Shown here: positions 30,071-40,479 of the stretch, piece by piece
Position numbering within the stretch: the first letter of the stretch is position 1
Layout of the letters: each line of letters opens with the position of its first letter
NCBI RefSeq assembly: GCF_946902915.1
Contig: NZ_CAMPPY010000007.1
Location: forward strand, 44,110-108,109
DNA: 64,000 nt
Reading direction: 5' to 3'
DNA from: Streptococcus sp. Marseille-Q5986
Lineage (GTDB): Bacteria; Bacillota; Bacilli; Lactobacillales; Streptococcaceae
Translations under genes and position numbers: made by a program
Notes under the pieces: model-generated
Seen by the model: only the letters and a program-made list of their open reading frames with translations
Told to the model about the DNA's origin: nothing
Database searches by the model: none

Positions 30071-31831
30071 TTATTCTTCTGCTTCGTCTTCTGTAAACTG
30101 GCTATTGTACAAGTCAGCGTAGAAGCCACCTTGCGCCATCAGCTCCTCGTGATTGCCTTGTTCAATGATATTGCCTTCTTTCATGACAAGAATCAAGTCG
30201 GCATTACGAATAGTTGACAAGCGATGGGCGATGACAAAGGAAGTTCGACCCTCCATCAAACGGTCCATGGCTTTTTGGATCAATTCCTCTGTCCGTGTGT
30301 CAACAGAAGAAGTCGCCTCGTCCAAAATCAAGAGTGGCGCATCCTTGAGAAGGGCACGAGCAATGGTCAGGAGTTGTTTTTGTCCAACAGACAAGGTCAC
30401 GGTGTCATCCAAAACAGTATCGTAGCCATCTGGCAAGGTCATGATAAAGTGGTGGATTCCTACAGCCTTGCTAGCTTCCATCATCCGCTCATCGCTGATG
30501 CCTGTTTGATTGTAGATGAGATTTTCTCGAATGGTTCCTTCAAAGAGCCAAGTATCTTGCAAGACCATTGAAAAGGCATCGTGTACTTCTGAGCGCTTCA
30601 TATCCTTGGTATCGACACCATCGATACGGATACTTCCCTTATCAATCTCATAGAACTTCATCAAAAGATTGACAATGGTTGTCTTACCAGCTCCAGTCGG
30701 CCCAACGATAGCGACCTTCTGGCCTGCATGAGCTGTCGCAGAAAAGTCATGGATGATGGTGCGTTCTGGTGTATAACCAAAGGATACGCGATCAAAGACC
30801 ACTTCTCCTCTCACGCCAGTCAATTGTCTTTCCTTGTGGGATTCATCCTGCATCTCAGCTTCACCTAGAAATTCAAAGACACGTCCCATGGCTGCACTCG
30901 CTTGTTGTAAGTTCGTAATCCCTTGGGCAATCTGTGACAAGGGTTGGGAGAAGGTTCGTACGTAAACCATAAAGGCTACAATAATCCCTATAGTGATATG
31001 CCCTTCTAGAGCAAGCGCGGCCCCAACGATGATGACCAAAACATAACTAAAATTCCCAACAAAGAACATGGCTGGCATCATGATACCAGAGATAAACTGA
31101 GATTTCCAGATACTATCATGCAAGTCTTGGTTTAAACCTGCAAATCTCGCTTTGGAGGTGTCCACTGCGTTGTAGCTGGTCACTACATTGTGGCCAGAGT
31201 ACATCTCTTCCACATAACCATTGACGGCTGCTAGATTATTTTGTTGGGCTTTAAAATAACCCTGTGACTTGGCCATGATTACGGAAACCGCCGCAAAACC
31301 AACAAGCGTAGAAACAACCGTTACCAGAGCTAAAATCCAGTTCATACTAAACATGGTCACCAAAACAGCAATCAACAGGAAACTGGCTGAGATAACTGTT
31401 CCCAGACTTTGGTTGAGAGATTGCGCCGCCGTATCCACATCATTGGTCACACGAGATAGAGTGTCCCCTTGTGAATGACGATCAAAATAGCCAAGGGGCA
31501 AACGATTGATCTTTTCAGCGATTGCTGTCCGCAAGCGTTTTGAAAAATGTTGGATACTTGTTGAAAAGATATAGGCCTGTGTATAGTTAAGGATAGCACC
31601 AAGTACATAGAGAATCACTAAAAAGCTAGCAATACTTGAAACAACCTCTAAATCAATTCCTGTCATCAAACCATCTGAAATCAAGTTGGTAATTTCCTTA
31701 ATCTTGGTTGGTCCATAAACAGTGATGATGCTTGAAGATACAGCTGCTACAACCGCTACTAGTAGGGGAAGTTGGAGACCTGCTAGAAAAGGTTTATAAT
31801 ATTTCCAAAAAGACATCTCCTTATTTTCCAT
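30071..31831 (-). CDS. Heterodimeric ABC exporter, second half-transporter
   Basis: The 586-residue protein has an N-terminal six-helix exporter domain and a C-terminal ATPase. Walker A is GPTGAGKTT, the signature is LSVGQKQ (degenerate) and Walker B LLILDEATSSVD keeps the catalytic Glu. The ATG at 31831 (MENKEMSFWKYYKPF) has an AAGGAGG site and overlaps the partner gene by 11 bp. With the partner it forms an LmrCD/SatAB-like multidrug exporter (family inference). Confidence 0.9.
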   Translation of the reverse strand: MENKEMSFWKYYKPFLAGLQLPLLVAVVAAVSSSIITVYGPTKIKEITNLISDGLMTGIDLEVVSSIASFLVILYVLGAILNYTQAYIFSTSIQHFSKRLRTAIAEKINRLPLGYFDRHSQGDTLSRVTNDVDTAAQSLNQSLGTVISASFLLIAVLVTMFSMNWILALVTVVSTLVGFAAVSVIMAKSQGYFKAQQNNLAAVNGYVEEMYSGHNVVTSYNAVDTSKARFAGLNQDLHDSIWKSQFISGIMMPAMFFVGNFSYVLVIIVGAALALEGHITIGIIVAFMVYVRTFSQPLSQIAQGITNLQQASAAMGRVFEFLGEAEMQDESHKERQLTGVRGEVVFDRVSFGYTPERTIIHDFSATAHAGQKVAIVGPTGAGKTTIVNLLMKFYEIDKGSIRIDGVDTKDMKRSEVHDAFSMVLQDTWLFEGTIRENLIYNQTGISDERMMEASKAVGIHHFIMTLPDGYDTVLDDTVTLSVGQKQLLTIARALLKDAPLLILDEATSSVDTRTEELIQKAMDRLMEGRTSFVIAHRLSTIRNADLILVMKEGNIIEQGNHEELMAQGGFYADLYNSQFTEDEAEE

Positions 31832-33590
31832 GTTCCAATTCCTCCTTCGATAGTTGTGAGTAGGCAATTTCTTGGTAGACTTCGCTGGTAGCTAGAAGTT
31901 CCTTATGGGTGCCTTGTCCCACGACTTTTCCTTGATCCAAGACTAAGATCAGGTCAGCATCCATAATGGTAGAAATCCGCTGCGCTACGATGATCTTGGT
32001 CATGGATTGGGTTTTCTCAGCTAGCTCTTGGCGTAAGATACGATCCGTCTTGTAGTCCAAGGCTGAGAAAGAGTCATCAAAGATGAGAATCTCTGGTTTA
32101 CGAGCCAAGGCACGCGCAATGGCCAAACGCTGTCTTTGACCTCCTGAGAAGTTGGTTCCGCCTTGAGCCACTTCTGATGCAAGACCTGCTTCCTTATCCT
32201 CGATAAATGCTTTAGACTGGGTCAATTCCAAGGCTTGCCACATAGCAACTTCGCTTAGAGGAGTTTCTTTGCTTTTGCCAAAATCCAAGTTCCCCTTGAC
32301 ATCTCCAGAAAAGAGCACAGCTTTTTGTGGAATATAGCCGACCTTATTACGCAAATCTTCCAAATCGTAATCTTGAACATTAACTCCGTCCACTAGGATT
32401 TCTCCATCTGAAACGTCGTAAAAACGAGGCAAGAGGTTGACAAGCGTGGACTTACCTGATCCAGTCGATCCGATGAAGGCCACGGTTTGACCTGCTTCTG
32501 CTTTGAAAGTGACATGTTCCACGACTGCTTCAGAGTTTTTAGAGTAGCGGAAAGTCACATCACGGAATTCCACTTGCCCTTGAACTGAAGGATCTGCTGT
32601 CTGTGCATGACTAGGATTTTCAATAGAAGGATGCAGATCCAATACTTGATTGATACGTCCTGCCGAAACTAAGGTACGAGGAAGAACGATAAAGAGTGCT
32701 CCCATGAGAAGGAAGCCCATCACGACCTGCATAGCATAGGACATGAAGACCACCATATCACTAAAGAGTGGCAGACGTTCTGTCAAACTTGCGTCGTTGA
32801 TGATATAGGCGCCAATCCAGTAAATGGCTAAACTCAATCCACTCGAAATCGCCATCATAATCGGGTTCATAATCGCCATCAATCGATTGACAAAGAGATT
32901 GAGACGTGTCACCTCATCGTTGGCTGCTTCAAATTTTTCATCTTGGTAATCCTCGGCATTATAAGCACGAACAACTCGAATTCCAGTCAAACTTTCGCGA
33001 GTGATGCTATTGAGTTTATCTGTCAATTTTTGGATGACAGATTGTTTTGGAAAGGCCAGAGTCATGAGAATAGTGGTCATCAAGACATTCACAATAACAG
33101 CCACAGCGACTGCCGAGAGCCAGTATTCCGATTTTCCAAGGATTTTTCCAATGGCCCAGATAGCCATAATCGGCCCACGAGTCACTACCTGTAAGCCCAT
33201 AGTAAAGAGCATCTGAATCTGAGTGATATCATTGGTCGTCCGAGTCAAAAGACTTGAGATTGAAAAACGTTTGATCTCCGTCTGTGAAAAATCCAAAACG
33301 CGATGAAATACGTCAGTGCGTAGATGGGTTGTATAGGAGGCTGCAACGCGAGCGGCAAAGAAACCAACCATAACAGATGAAAAGAAGGCCAATAAAGACA
33401 AACCAATCATCTTCGCAGCTGGTGAGCAAAGTTCACCCAACTGCGTTCCAGACGTTCCCAGTAATTCTGTAATTTGCGAAATGTAGGTCGGTACCTCTAA
33501 CTCGAGATAGACCGAGAAACAAGTGAAAAGAATCGTAAGGACAATCATCCCCCACTCTTTTCCTGTGATACGTTTAGCGAGTTTCTTCAT
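31821..33590 (-). CDS. Heterodimeric ABC exporter, first half-transporter
   Basis: The 589-residue half exporter has Walker A GSTGSGKST and signature FSGGQRQRLAIARAL. Its Walker B is ILIFDDSFSALD, with Asp in place of the catalytic Glu. This substitution, together with the partner's degenerate signature, marks one inactive ATP site as in known heterodimeric exporters. It is encoded between the MarR gene (17-bp overlap) and the second half. Confidence 0.9.
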   Translation of the reverse strand: MKKLAKRITGKEWGMIVLTILFTCFSVYLELEVPTYISQITELLGTSGTQLGELCSPAAKMIGLSLLAFFSSVMVGFFAARVAASYTTHLRTDVFHRVLDFSQTEIKRFSISSLLTRTTNDITQIQMLFTMGLQVVTRGPIMAIWAIGKILGKSEYWLSAVAVAVIVNVLMTTILMTLAFPKQSVIQKLTDKLNSITRESLTGIRVVRAYNAEDYQDEKFEAANDEVTRLNLFVNRLMAIMNPIMMAISSGLSLAIYWIGAYIINDASLTERLPLFSDMVVFMSYAMQVVMGFLLMGALFIVLPRTLVSAGRINQVLDLHPSIENPSHAQTADPSVQGQVEFRDVTFRYSKNSEAVVEHVTFKAEAGQTVAFIGSTGSGKSTLVNLLPRFYDVSDGEILVDGVNVQDYDLEDLRNKVGYIPQKAVLFSGDVKGNLDFGKSKETPLSEVAMWQALELTQSKAFIEDKEAGLASEVAQGGTNFSGGQRQRLAIARALARKPEILIFDDSFSALDYKTDRILRQELAEKTQSMTKIIVAQRISTIMDADLILVLDQGKVVGQGTHKELLATSEVYQEIAYSQLSKEELEHGK

Positions 33591-34035
33591 TCTCTCCTCC
33601 TATTTTTTCTACATTTGCTTGCAATTGCCCGAGTACCTTTTCAAAAATTGCCAAGTCTGACTTTGAAACACCCTCTAGCAGACTCTGATCAATCCGATCA
33701 AAAAAGGCCTTAACTTCTTGCATCTGCGAACGCGATTTCTCCGTCAAGCGAACAAACTTTGCCCGCTTATCGCTCGGGCTCGCCTCTAACTCGACCAAAC
33801 CATTTTGTACCATGCGCTTGACTAAATTACTCGCCACAGATTTAGTAATATTGAGTTCCCGCTCGATATCCTTAATCAAGACCAGTTCCTCTTTCTGCTC
33901 ACAATAATCTAAAAAACGCAGAACTTGCCCTTGCGGTCCACCCATAAATTCAATACCGCAACGCTTGGCTTCTTTCTGTACCATCAGGTGAACCTGATGC
34001 CCAAAGCGTTTAAACATCAACATCGGCTTGTCCAC
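33574..34035 (-). CDS. MarR-family transcriptional regulator
   Basis: The 153-residue protein has a winged-helix core (ELNITKSVASNLVKRMVQNG recognition region and the DKRAKFVRLTEK wing). The GTG start at 34035 is chosen because AAGGAG lies 6-7 bases upstream; a longer frame would run into the operator region. It is the first gene of an operon with both exporter halves. Palindromes over its own promoter suggest autorepression relieved by a transported compound, as in SatR or EfrAB-linked MarR regulators (inference). Confidence 0.92.
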   Translation of the reverse strand: MDKPMLMFKRFGHQVHLMVQKEAKRCGIEFMGGPQGQVLRFLDYCEQKEELVLIKDIERELNITKSVASNLVKRMVQNGLVELEASPSDKRAKFVRLTEKSRSQMQEVKAFFDRIDQSLLEGVSKSDLAIFEKVLGQLQANVEKIGGENEETR

Positions 34036-34061
34036 GATTGCTCCTTTTTCACGATTAAATA

Positions 34062-34149
34062 TAGTTCTCTGGAGAACTAATATAGTTTCCATGGGAACTA
34101 TATTATCACTTTCAGAAGAAATGTCAAGAAAAAAGTTCTCAAGAGAACT
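34062..34149. promoter_or_regulatory. MarR-operon promoter with three palindromic operators
   Basis: Three related palindromes lie at 34062-34079 (TAGTTCTCTGGAGAACTA), 34081-34102 (TATAGTTTCC and GGGAACTATA around AT) and 34134-34149 (AGTTCTCAAGAGAACT). The minus-strand promoter is TTGACA (34122-34127), 16 bp, TAATAT (34100-34105). The second site covers the -10/+1 region, the third abuts the -35 and the first lies in the leader. Confidence 0.85.
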
Positions 34150-34162
34150 ATTTTAGTCTGAA

Positions 34163-34191
34163 TTGACATTGGAGAATATTTTCTCTATAAT
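34163..34191 (+). promoter_or_regulatory. Divergent promoter for the 34250 gene
   Basis: TTGACA (34163-34168), 17 bp, TATAAT (34186-34191). The nearest MarR palindrome ends 13 bp upstream of the -35. Confidence 0.8.
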
Positions 34192-34249
34192 AAGCACTAA
34201 CTACCGTGGATAGGAATCCATTCACTCGATGAAGGGAGAAAACGTTCAA

Positions 34250-34915
34250 ATGAAACCAGAAGAACAAAAAGTTTTAGGGATTTTAGCAACCATTTTTGGA
34301 GCCATCGCACTTTTAGGGTCCTGGACCCCGTTTATTAACTATCTATCGTTTTTCATTGCTATTGTCGCGTTGATCTTAGGTATTATCGGACTTATTACCA
34401 ATCTCAAAAAACGGAAAACAATGGCTATTATCGGAACATCTCTCGCAGTTGCTTCTGTTGTACTTTTCTTTACGACCCAGATACTGTACGCTAATGTCTA
34501 CAAAGATTTTGTCAGAGAGTTTAGCCGTTCCTATAGAGAAGCTAGTTTCTCAATGGAACGCGACTTGACAGATGATACCATTGATTCACTCCCTGAAGAG
34601 GAAGAAGACGATACCTTCACTTGGACACAAGAACAGTTCGACGCTTTAATTGAAGGTGACCTTGATAACAAAGGAAAAGGTGGTACCAACTACAAGGATA
34701 TTATCAAAAAACACGGACTGCCAGACTCCGAGTTTGATTCCACTATTGAGAGCTACGACACAAAGAAAATTACCTATATTGGCATTGATGATAGAATCAA
34801 GACCGTTACTCTAACCTTTGTAAAACAGGATAATGGTCAACTCTTACTAGTTCATAAAATAGCTGTAAACCTAGGAGAAAGCCAGCAGCAAAAAGATTCT
34901 GGAACCAGAATCTAA
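34250..34915 (+). CDS. Membrane protein of unknown function
   Basis: The 221-residue protein has three hydrophobic segments in the first 85 residues (ILATIFGAIALLGSW, FFIAIVALILGIIGLI, IGTSLAVASVVLFFT). An acidic linker (EEEEDDTFTW) is followed by a soluble domain resembling small SmpA/DUF4190-type modules. The start at 34250 has a GGGAG site; an ATG at 34229 overlaps that site. It is divergent from the marR operon and may be co-regulated through the shared operator. Function is unknown. Confidence 0.75.
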   Translation: MKPEEQKVLGILATIFGAIALLGSWTPFINYLSFFIAIVALILGIIGLITNLKKRKTMAIIGTSLAVASVVLFFTTQILYANVYKDFVREFSRSYREASFSMERDLTDDTIDSLPEEEEDDTFTWTQEQFDALIEGDLDNKGKGGTNYKDIIKKHGLPDSEFDSTIESYDTKKITYIGIDDRIKTVTLTFVKQDNGQLLLVHKIAVNLGESQQQKDSGTRI

Positions 34916-34928
34916 TCTCAAATATAAA

Positions 34929-34962
34929 AAGCGAACAGCTAGCAAGTCTGTTCGCTTTTTTA
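34929..34962. terminator. Bidirectional terminator
   Basis: AGCGAACAG and CTGTTCGCT arms with T-tracts on both sides lie between the convergent membrane-protein and yebC genes. Confidence 0.85.
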
Positions 34963-35679
34963 TTAGAATCCATCGACATTTGTGTAGATCTTTTGGACGT
35001 CCTCATCATCCTCAAGAACGCTGTAAAGTTTTTCAAAGGTTTCCAAATCTTCACCTGACAACTCAACTTCTGACTGAGGAATCATTTCCAGTTCAGTAAC
35101 TTGGAATTCTTCGACACCTGACTCACGAAGGGCAACGATAGCCTTGTGAAGGTCAGTTGGAGCTGTGTAAACAGTGATTGTTCCTTCTTCTGCTTCTACA
35201 TCATCCACATCAATGTCTGCTTCAAGCAAAAGCTCAAAGATAGCATCCGCATCATCACCAGCAAATACGATAACACCCTTGTTGTCAAAGAGGTAAGAAA
35301 CAGAACCTGAAGCTCCCATGTTACCGCCATTTTTACCAAAAGCAGCACGAACGTTCGCAGCTGTACGGTTGACGTTTGAAGTCAAGGTATCCACAATCAG
35401 CATAGAACCATTTGGTCCAAATCCTTCGTAACGTCCTTCTGTAAAGGTTTCGTCTGTGTTCCCTTTTGCCTTATCGATAGCCTTATCAATAACGTGTTTT
35501 GGCACCTGCGCTTGTTTAGCACGATCGATAACGAATTTCAAAGCAGTGTTTGATTCTGGATCTGGTTCCCCTTTTTTAGCTGCTACATAGATTTCTACAC
35601 CAAACTTTGCATATACTTTAGAGTTAGCTCCATCTTTAGCCGTTTTCTTGGCTACGATATTGGCCCATTTACGTCCCAT
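34963..35679 (-). CDS. YebC/PmpR family protein
   Basis: The 238-residue protein starts [20 protein letters not shown] and has the three-domain TACO1/YebC fold ([17 protein letters not shown] motif and an acidic C terminus). The family was annotated as a transcriptional regulator; recent work links members to translation of proline stretches. It is monocistronic. Confidence 0.93.
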   Translation of the reverse strand: MGRKWANIVAKKTAKDGANSKVYAKFGVEIYVAAKKGEPDPESNTALKFVIDRAKQAQVPKHVIDKAIDKAKGNTDETFTEGRYEGFGPNGSMLIVDTLTSNVNRTAANVRAAFGKNGGNMGASGSVSYLFDNKGVIVFAGDDADAIFELLLEADIDVDDVEAEEGTITVYTAPTDLHKAIVALRESGVEEFQVTELEMIPQSEVELSGEDLETFEKLYSVLEDDEDVQKIYTNVDGF

Positions 35680-35775
35680 TAGGAATCTCCTTTTTTCACA
35701 TTTTAATCTTTCTTATTATAACACAAGTCTAGCTGATTTTCACTAGAGGAAATGGATTTTCTTTTGCAAAGCAAG

Positions 35776-37146
35776 CTAGGATTTCCCTCCGACTGCCACG
35801 ATTTTCTTGCCTTCTTTTATCCAAGGGTGTCGGGAAAGGGAGAAATAAAGTTGGAGAGTCATCACAACCCAGAGTAGCGGTTCACAGAAAATAACACCTG
35901 TGTAGCCTGTCCAAGGAATAATCCAAGCTACGAAAATAATTTTCCCAAACAACTCGATAAAGCTAGATATGAGGGGCAAAAGTTTTTGGCCTAGTCCCTG
36001 CAAGCTATTTCTATAAATCAATAAAAGACTTAAAAATGGATAAAATACAGAACTGATACGTAAGTACAAGGTCCCGTTTTCTACCAAGTAGCTGTCTGTC
36101 GAACCTGCCAGGAAAGAAACTAGGCTAGGACTGGCAAAAAATAGGAAAGTACAAGCAAGGGCTGCCCAAGACATACTCAAATAGCTCCCTAAACGAAGAC
36201 CTTGGACAATACGTTTGGGACGTTTTGCACCAAAGTTTTGAGAGATAAAAGTCGTCATCGATGCTGAAATAGCCGTCATTGGTAATAAGGCAAAGGCCAT
36301 GATTCGCCGTGCTGCCGTTTGAGCATTGATAATGACTGCACCAAAACTATTGACAGAGGATTGCAAAATGACACTCCCGATAGAGACGATTGACCCCATC
36401 AGACCCATGGCTAGTCCCTGCTCCAAGAGATTCACATAGAGAGCCTTATTCCATTTGAAATGTTTGAGACCCGGAAGAAGCTCTGGAACACTCTTACGAA
36501 TATAAAAATAACAGAGGATTGCTGACAAACCCTGCGAGATAATAGTGGCAAGACCCGCAGACTGAACTCCCAGATGCAGTTGCGTAATAAAATACAAATC
36601 CAAGATCACATTAACGATAGCTGAAAAGATAAGAAAAGCAAGAGCCGCAAGGCTATCGCCAATCGAGCGCAGTAAGCCTGCAAAAAGATTGTAAGCAAAA
36701 CTAACCCCTACACAGGTAACAATCATGGAGATGTACTCATAGGATTGAGGAAGGATTTCTACAGGTGTCTCTAAATATTGCAAGAGTGGATAAAGACCGA
36801 AGAGGCCTATCAGCATGACAAGAGCACTCAGGATGGCACCCAGAATCCAAGTTGCTGCCACAGCTTCTTTAATCTTAGCAAAATTACGAGCACCGTAAAG
36901 ACGAGCGATGACAACTCCCATCCCATTTCCAACTCCGAGGGCAAAGCCGATAATCAGATCAAAAATAGCCGTCGTTGCTCCTACTGCTGCTAGGGATTCT
37001 TGCCCAAGGAACCGCCCTACAATCAAGACGTCAGCTGTATTGTACAGTTGTTGGAAAATATTGGACAACAGAATTGGAAGGGCAAAGCTCAAAAGTGAGG
37101 GGAGAATGGGACCATGAATCAGGTCCACTGTTCGTTTTTTATTCAT
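35776..37146 (-). CDS. MATE-family efflux transporter
   Basis: The 456-residue protein has about twelve helices in two homologous halves (PILPSLLSFALPILLSNIFQ in the first, NLLEQGLAMGLMGSIVSIG in the second). It exports drugs or metabolites using Na+ or H+. Although it sits near recA and has the same length as pneumococcal DinF, the sequence is of a different MATE branch and it is not in the recA operon. Confidence 0.9.
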   Translation of the reverse strand: MNKKRTVDLIHGPILPSLLSFALPILLSNIFQQLYNTADVLIVGRFLGQESLAAVGATTAIFDLIIGFALGVGNGMGVVIARLYGARNFAKIKEAVAATWILGAILSALVMLIGLFGLYPLLQYLETPVEILPQSYEYISMIVTCVGVSFAYNLFAGLLRSIGDSLAALAFLIFSAIVNVILDLYFITQLHLGVQSAGLATIISQGLSAILCYFYIRKSVPELLPGLKHFKWNKALYVNLLEQGLAMGLMGSIVSIGSVILQSSVNSFGAVIINAQTAARRIMAFALLPMTAISASMTTFISQNFGAKRPKRIVQGLRLGSYLSMSWAALACTFLFFASPSLVSFLAGSTDSYLVENGTLYLRISSVFYPFLSLLLIYRNSLQGLGQKLLPLISSFIELFGKIIFVAWIIPWTGYTGVIFCEPLLWVVMTLQLYFSLSRHPWIKEGKKIVAVGGKS

Positions 37147-37207
37147 AAAGATATTATATCAGCTTTCCAGAGGACCGACAAGATTCTTTAACGAGTCCTG
37201 AAATCAA

Positions 37208-37236
37208 TTGCTTACAGAGAGACAGTTTGCTATAAT
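37208..37236 (+). promoter_or_regulatory. Promoter of the GNAT pseudogene
   Basis: TTGCTT (37208-37213), 17 bp, TATAAT (37231-37236), followed by an AAAGGAGG ribosome site before the ATG at 37256. Confidence 0.7.
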
Positions 37237-37255
37237 CAAGAAAAGGAGGTCATTT

Positions 37256-37815
37256 ATGAGTTTGACCAGTCAATTAATAACCGATGTGTTTCCAGATCTT
37301 GATAAAGTTGAAAAGCTAAATAACGAAGTTTCCCCCGAAGAAGAAGAAGAACGAGTCCCTCTTTCTGAGTTTTTGCGCTATCAGGACCGAGACGACGCCC
37401 ACTTTTTTGCCTTTTATAACGAAGAAAAATTTGTTGGCTTTGCTTTTACCATCTCCAACCAAAAGGCCTTCTATATTAGCTTTTTTGCCATCATGCCTCA
37501 CTTAAGAAGTCACGGGTACGGGAAGGAAATTATCGATAAACTAACTGATTTTACCAGCAAACCATATTGCTTGAAGTGGAGCGATTGGATAAAGAATGCG
37601 ATAACTTGGAACAAAGAAAAGCTCGTATGAGCTTCTATCAACAAAATGGCTTTAAAACAGCTAACGCTTTTCTAGAGTATGATGGCTTGAGTTTTGAAAT
37701 TCTCTACCGCGGTGACCATTTCGACGAGGAAACCTATCGTGATATCTTCCAAAAATTACAAGATGGACATTATTTTGACTTTCATATCAAATACAGACGC
37801 TTTAATAATCATTAG
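37256..37815 (+). pseudogene. GNAT acetyltransferase, frameshifted
   Basis: The frame from 37256 (MSLTSQLITDVFPDLDK) carries the acetyl-CoA loop region (IMPHLRSHGYGKEIID), then shifts near 37559-37561. The correct continuation (LLEVERLDKECDNLEQRKAR, then FYQQNGFKTANAF) is in the next frame and ends at 37815. Adding one A to the AAA run (AGCAAACC to AGCAAAACC) restores a protein of about 186 residues. Promoter and ribosome site are intact, so the break may be recent, or a sequence error. Confidence 0.8.
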
Positions 37816-37855
37816 TTGTTTCAAGGAAGAGAAGTCTAATGAACTTTCTCACGAT

Positions 37856-37903
37856 AAAACGCATAATACCAAGGTTCTGAATACCTGATATTATGCGTTT
37901 TTA
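37856..37903. terminator. Bidirectional terminator between GNAT gene and recA
   Basis: AAAACGCATAAT and ATTATGCGTTTT form a perfect 12-bp stem with an inner AGGT/ACCT pairing. Confidence 0.9.
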
Positions 37904-37933
37904 TAATTTTGAAAGCTTTCCCTAGTTTTATCT

Positions 37934-39082
37934 CTAATCTTCAATTTCGATTTCAAGTCCATCACCTAGGTCAAGTGTTACTTCTTGGTTAGGTGCCAGA
38001 TCTTCAGCGACAGAAGTAGGAGTGATTCCCTCTTCATCTTCAATCAAACCGTATTGAACACGAACCTGATAGTCAATCTCATCAAAAACTTCTGGGTGAT
38101 CTGTCAAGTATTTCTTAGCATTTTCAGAACCTTGTCCAATTTTCTCATCCTTGTAAGAGTACCAAGCTCCTGCTTTCTTGATGATATCCAAATCACTTGC
38201 AATCTTCAAGAGTTCACCAGTCTTAGAAATCCCTTCTCCGTACATAATTTCAACTACGGCTTCCTTAAATGGTGGGGCTACCTTGTTTTTTACAACCTTG
38301 ATTTTGGTTTCCTTACCGACATTGGTTTCTTTTTGGTCACCAGTTCCCTTAATTTGTGTATTACCACGAACATCCAAACGGACTGAAGCGTAAAATTTCA
38401 GAGCACGTCCACCAGGTGTTGTTTCTGGATTTCCAAACACGACCCCAACTTTTTCACGCAACTGGTTGATAAAGATGGCAATTGTTTTGGTCTTATTGAT
38501 AGAAGCACCAAGTTTACGCATGGCCTGGCTCATCATACGAGCTTGCAAACCAACATGGCTGTCTCCAATATCTCCATCAATTTCTGCACGAGGTACAAGG
38601 GCTGCAACTGAGTCAATAACGACAAGGTCAACTGCACCTGAGTCAATCAATTTTCCTGCAATTTCAAGACCTTGCTCCCCTGAGTCTGGTTGAGACAAGA
38701 GCAGCTCGTCGATATTCACACCAAGTGCTGCAGCATAGGCTGGGTCAAGAGCATGTTCCGCATCGATAAAGGCTGCAATACCACCTTCTTTTTGCGCCTG
38801 TGCGACAGCGTGAAGGGCAACCGTTGTCTTACCAGAAGACTCTGGTCCGTAGATTTCGATAATACGTCCCTTAGGATAACCACCTGAACCAAGAGCAATG
38901 TCAAGAGCCAAGGAACCTGAACTCATGACTTGCACTTTTTGCTCCGCACGCTCGCCCAAACGCATGATTGATCCTTTACCGAAGTCTTTTTCAATCAGTT
39001 TAAGGGCATCGTTCAAGGCTTTTTCACGATCCGCTCCAAACTTTTTTGAAATTTCATCTAATTTTTTTGGTTTTTTCGCCAT
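37934..39082 (-). CDS. recA: Recombinase RecA
   Basis: The 382-residue protein has Walker [10 protein letters not shown] (about residue 79), Walker [11 protein letters not shown] and the L2 loop [20 protein letters not shown]. It catalyses homologous pairing in repair and transformation. It follows cinA by about 54 bp and belongs to the late-competence cinA-recA transcript. In pneumococcus dinF and lytA follow; here the transcript ends at the terminator after recA. Confidence 0.98.
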   Translation of the reverse strand: MAKKPKKLDEISKKFGADREKALNDALKLIEKDFGKGSIMRLGERAEQKVQVMSSGSLALDIALGSGGYPKGRIIEIYGPESSGKTTVALHAVAQAQKEGGIAAFIDAEHALDPAYAAALGVNIDELLLSQPDSGEQGLEIAGKLIDSGAVDLVVIDSVAALVPRAEIDGDIGDSHVGLQARMMSQAMRKLGASINKTKTIAIFINQLREKVGVVFGNPETTPGGRALKFYASVRLDVRGNTQIKGTGDQKETNVGKETKIKVVKNKVAPPFKEAVVEIMYGEGISKTGELLKIASDLDIIKKAGAWYSYKDEKIGQGSENAKKYLTDHPEVFDEIDYQVRVQYGLIEDEEGITPTSVAEDLAPNQEVTLDLGDGLEIEIED

Positions 39083-39136
39083 TCTGTTCTCCTATATTCT
39101 ACTGATCCTTAGACCTATCTTTCATTATACCAAAAT

Positions 39137-40393
39137 TCAGTCACTTAATAAAGCTTTGCGAACTAGGTTAAAGGCATGCATGACCGCGATATGTCGAACA
39201 TCTGCTCGACTCCGTTCGGCGATATTAGCCTTGATAACCTCTGTCCCTTTTGCATGTGCCAGTCCAATAAAAACTGTACCAGCTGGATGACCCTCTAGGC
39301 TATCTGGTCCTGCCACACCTGTCAAACTGACTCCATAATCAGACTGAGTCTTAAGTCGTGCCTGCTCTGCCATTTTTCGAGCCGTAAACTCAGAAACGAC
39401 ACCGTGTTCTTTCAGCTCTTGATCGGAAATATCCAGCATCTTAGACTTTTCTTCTAAACTGTAAGTGACAAAACCGCCATTAAAGATAGCTGAAACACCT
39501 GAAAAGTCTGCTAAAGTAGCCTGAAAGAGACCTGCCGTCAAGCTTTCTGCTGCAGTAATGCTTTTCCGTCTCTTCTTTAGCTCTTCTACAACGACACTTG
39601 CTAGACTGGTTTCTTCCCCATATCCGTAACAGATGTCTCGTAGAGAAATCCCCTCGAAGGTCTGGCGAGCCAAGATTTGATTTTCTAGGATAGCCAGTGC
39701 TTGATCAGCCTTTTCTTGACTGACTGCTTTTGTGGACAAGCGCAAGGTCACTTCTCCCGTCTTGGCATAAGGCGCCAAGGTCGGATCTGTTTGATGAACA
39801 ATCAAATCCGCCAAAATGGTCACCAACTGACTCTCACCAATTCCAAAGAAACGAAGCACTCGAGAATATAGTTTGGTGCCTGTCATTAGCTTGGGCAAGA
39901 GTTGATTTAAGACCATTGGTTTCAACTCGCTCGGCGGTCCTGGAAGGACTACGTAGGTCACGCCACCTACTTCCGACACCCCTCCTACTGCTAAACCTGT
40001 CTCATTTGGCAGTGGAGTTGCCCCTTCTACAATTTGGGCTTGCCGCTCATTATTTGGTGTTCGCGCATAGTCTGGCCTTTGGGCAAAAAAGATATCTAGT
40101 TTTTCCTGCGCTTGAGGGTCAAACACTAAATCTTTTCCTAAAAATTTTGCCAGAGTTTGTTTGGTCAAATCATCCTCAGTTGGTCCCAAGCCTCCTGTCA
40201 AAATCACAAGATTGCTACGTTGACTCGCAATCTCCAGCAAGGACAAAAGACGAGCTTCATTGTCTCCAACAGCTGTTTGAAAATAAACGTCTACCCCAAT
40301 TTCGGCTAGCTTCTCTGATAAAAACTGAGCATTGGTATTGACGATTTGCCCTGTTAAGATTTCTGTTCCAACAGCAATGATTTCTGCTTTCAT
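39137..40393 (-). CDS. cinA: Competence/damage-inducible protein CinA
   Basis: The 418-residue protein has an N-terminal molybdopterin-binding-like domain ([20 protein letters not shown]) and [13 protein letters not shown] (about residues 80-92). The C-terminal CinA domain begins near [15 protein letters not shown]. The family has ADP-ribose pyrophosphatase and NMN deamidase activities. In pneumococcus CinA recruits RecA to the membrane during transformation. A ComX-type box lies just upstream. Confidence 0.96.
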   Translation of the reverse strand: MKAEIIAVGTEILTGQIVNTNAQFLSEKLAEIGVDVYFQTAVGDNEARLLSLLEIASQRSNLVILTGGLGPTEDDLTKQTLAKFLGKDLVFDPQAQEKLDIFFAQRPDYARTPNNERQAQIVEGATPLPNETGLAVGGVSEVGGVTYVVLPGPPSELKPMVLNQLLPKLMTGTKLYSRVLRFFGIGESQLVTILADLIVHQTDPTLAPYAKTGEVTLRLSTKAVSQEKADQALAILENQILARQTFEGISLRDICYGYGEETSLASVVVEELKKRRKSITAAESLTAGLFQATLADFSGVSAIFNGGFVTYSLEEKSKMLDISDQELKEHGVVSEFTARKMAEQARLKTQSDYGVSLTGVAGPDSLEGHPAGTVFIGLAHAKGTEVIKANIAERSRADVRHIAVMHAFNLVRKALLSD

Positions 40394-40410
40394 GTTTCCT
40401 CCTACTTATC

Positions 40411-40418
40411 TATTCGAA
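40411..40418 (-). promoter_or_regulatory. ComX (SigX) combox before cinA
   Basis: On the minus strand the octamer TTCGAATA differs from TACGAATA at one position and fits TNCGAATA. It lies about 20-25 bp before the cinA start. Confidence 0.7.
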
Positions 40419-40479
40419 TTCTTTTTGAAAAAATCGCAGGAAATTTCCCACGATTGACTTTTTATTTGTATCAAGAAAG

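Noticed and set aside
35776..37146. MATE pump as DinF
   Set aside because: Same length, but the sequence differs from the DinF branch and it is outside the recA operon.
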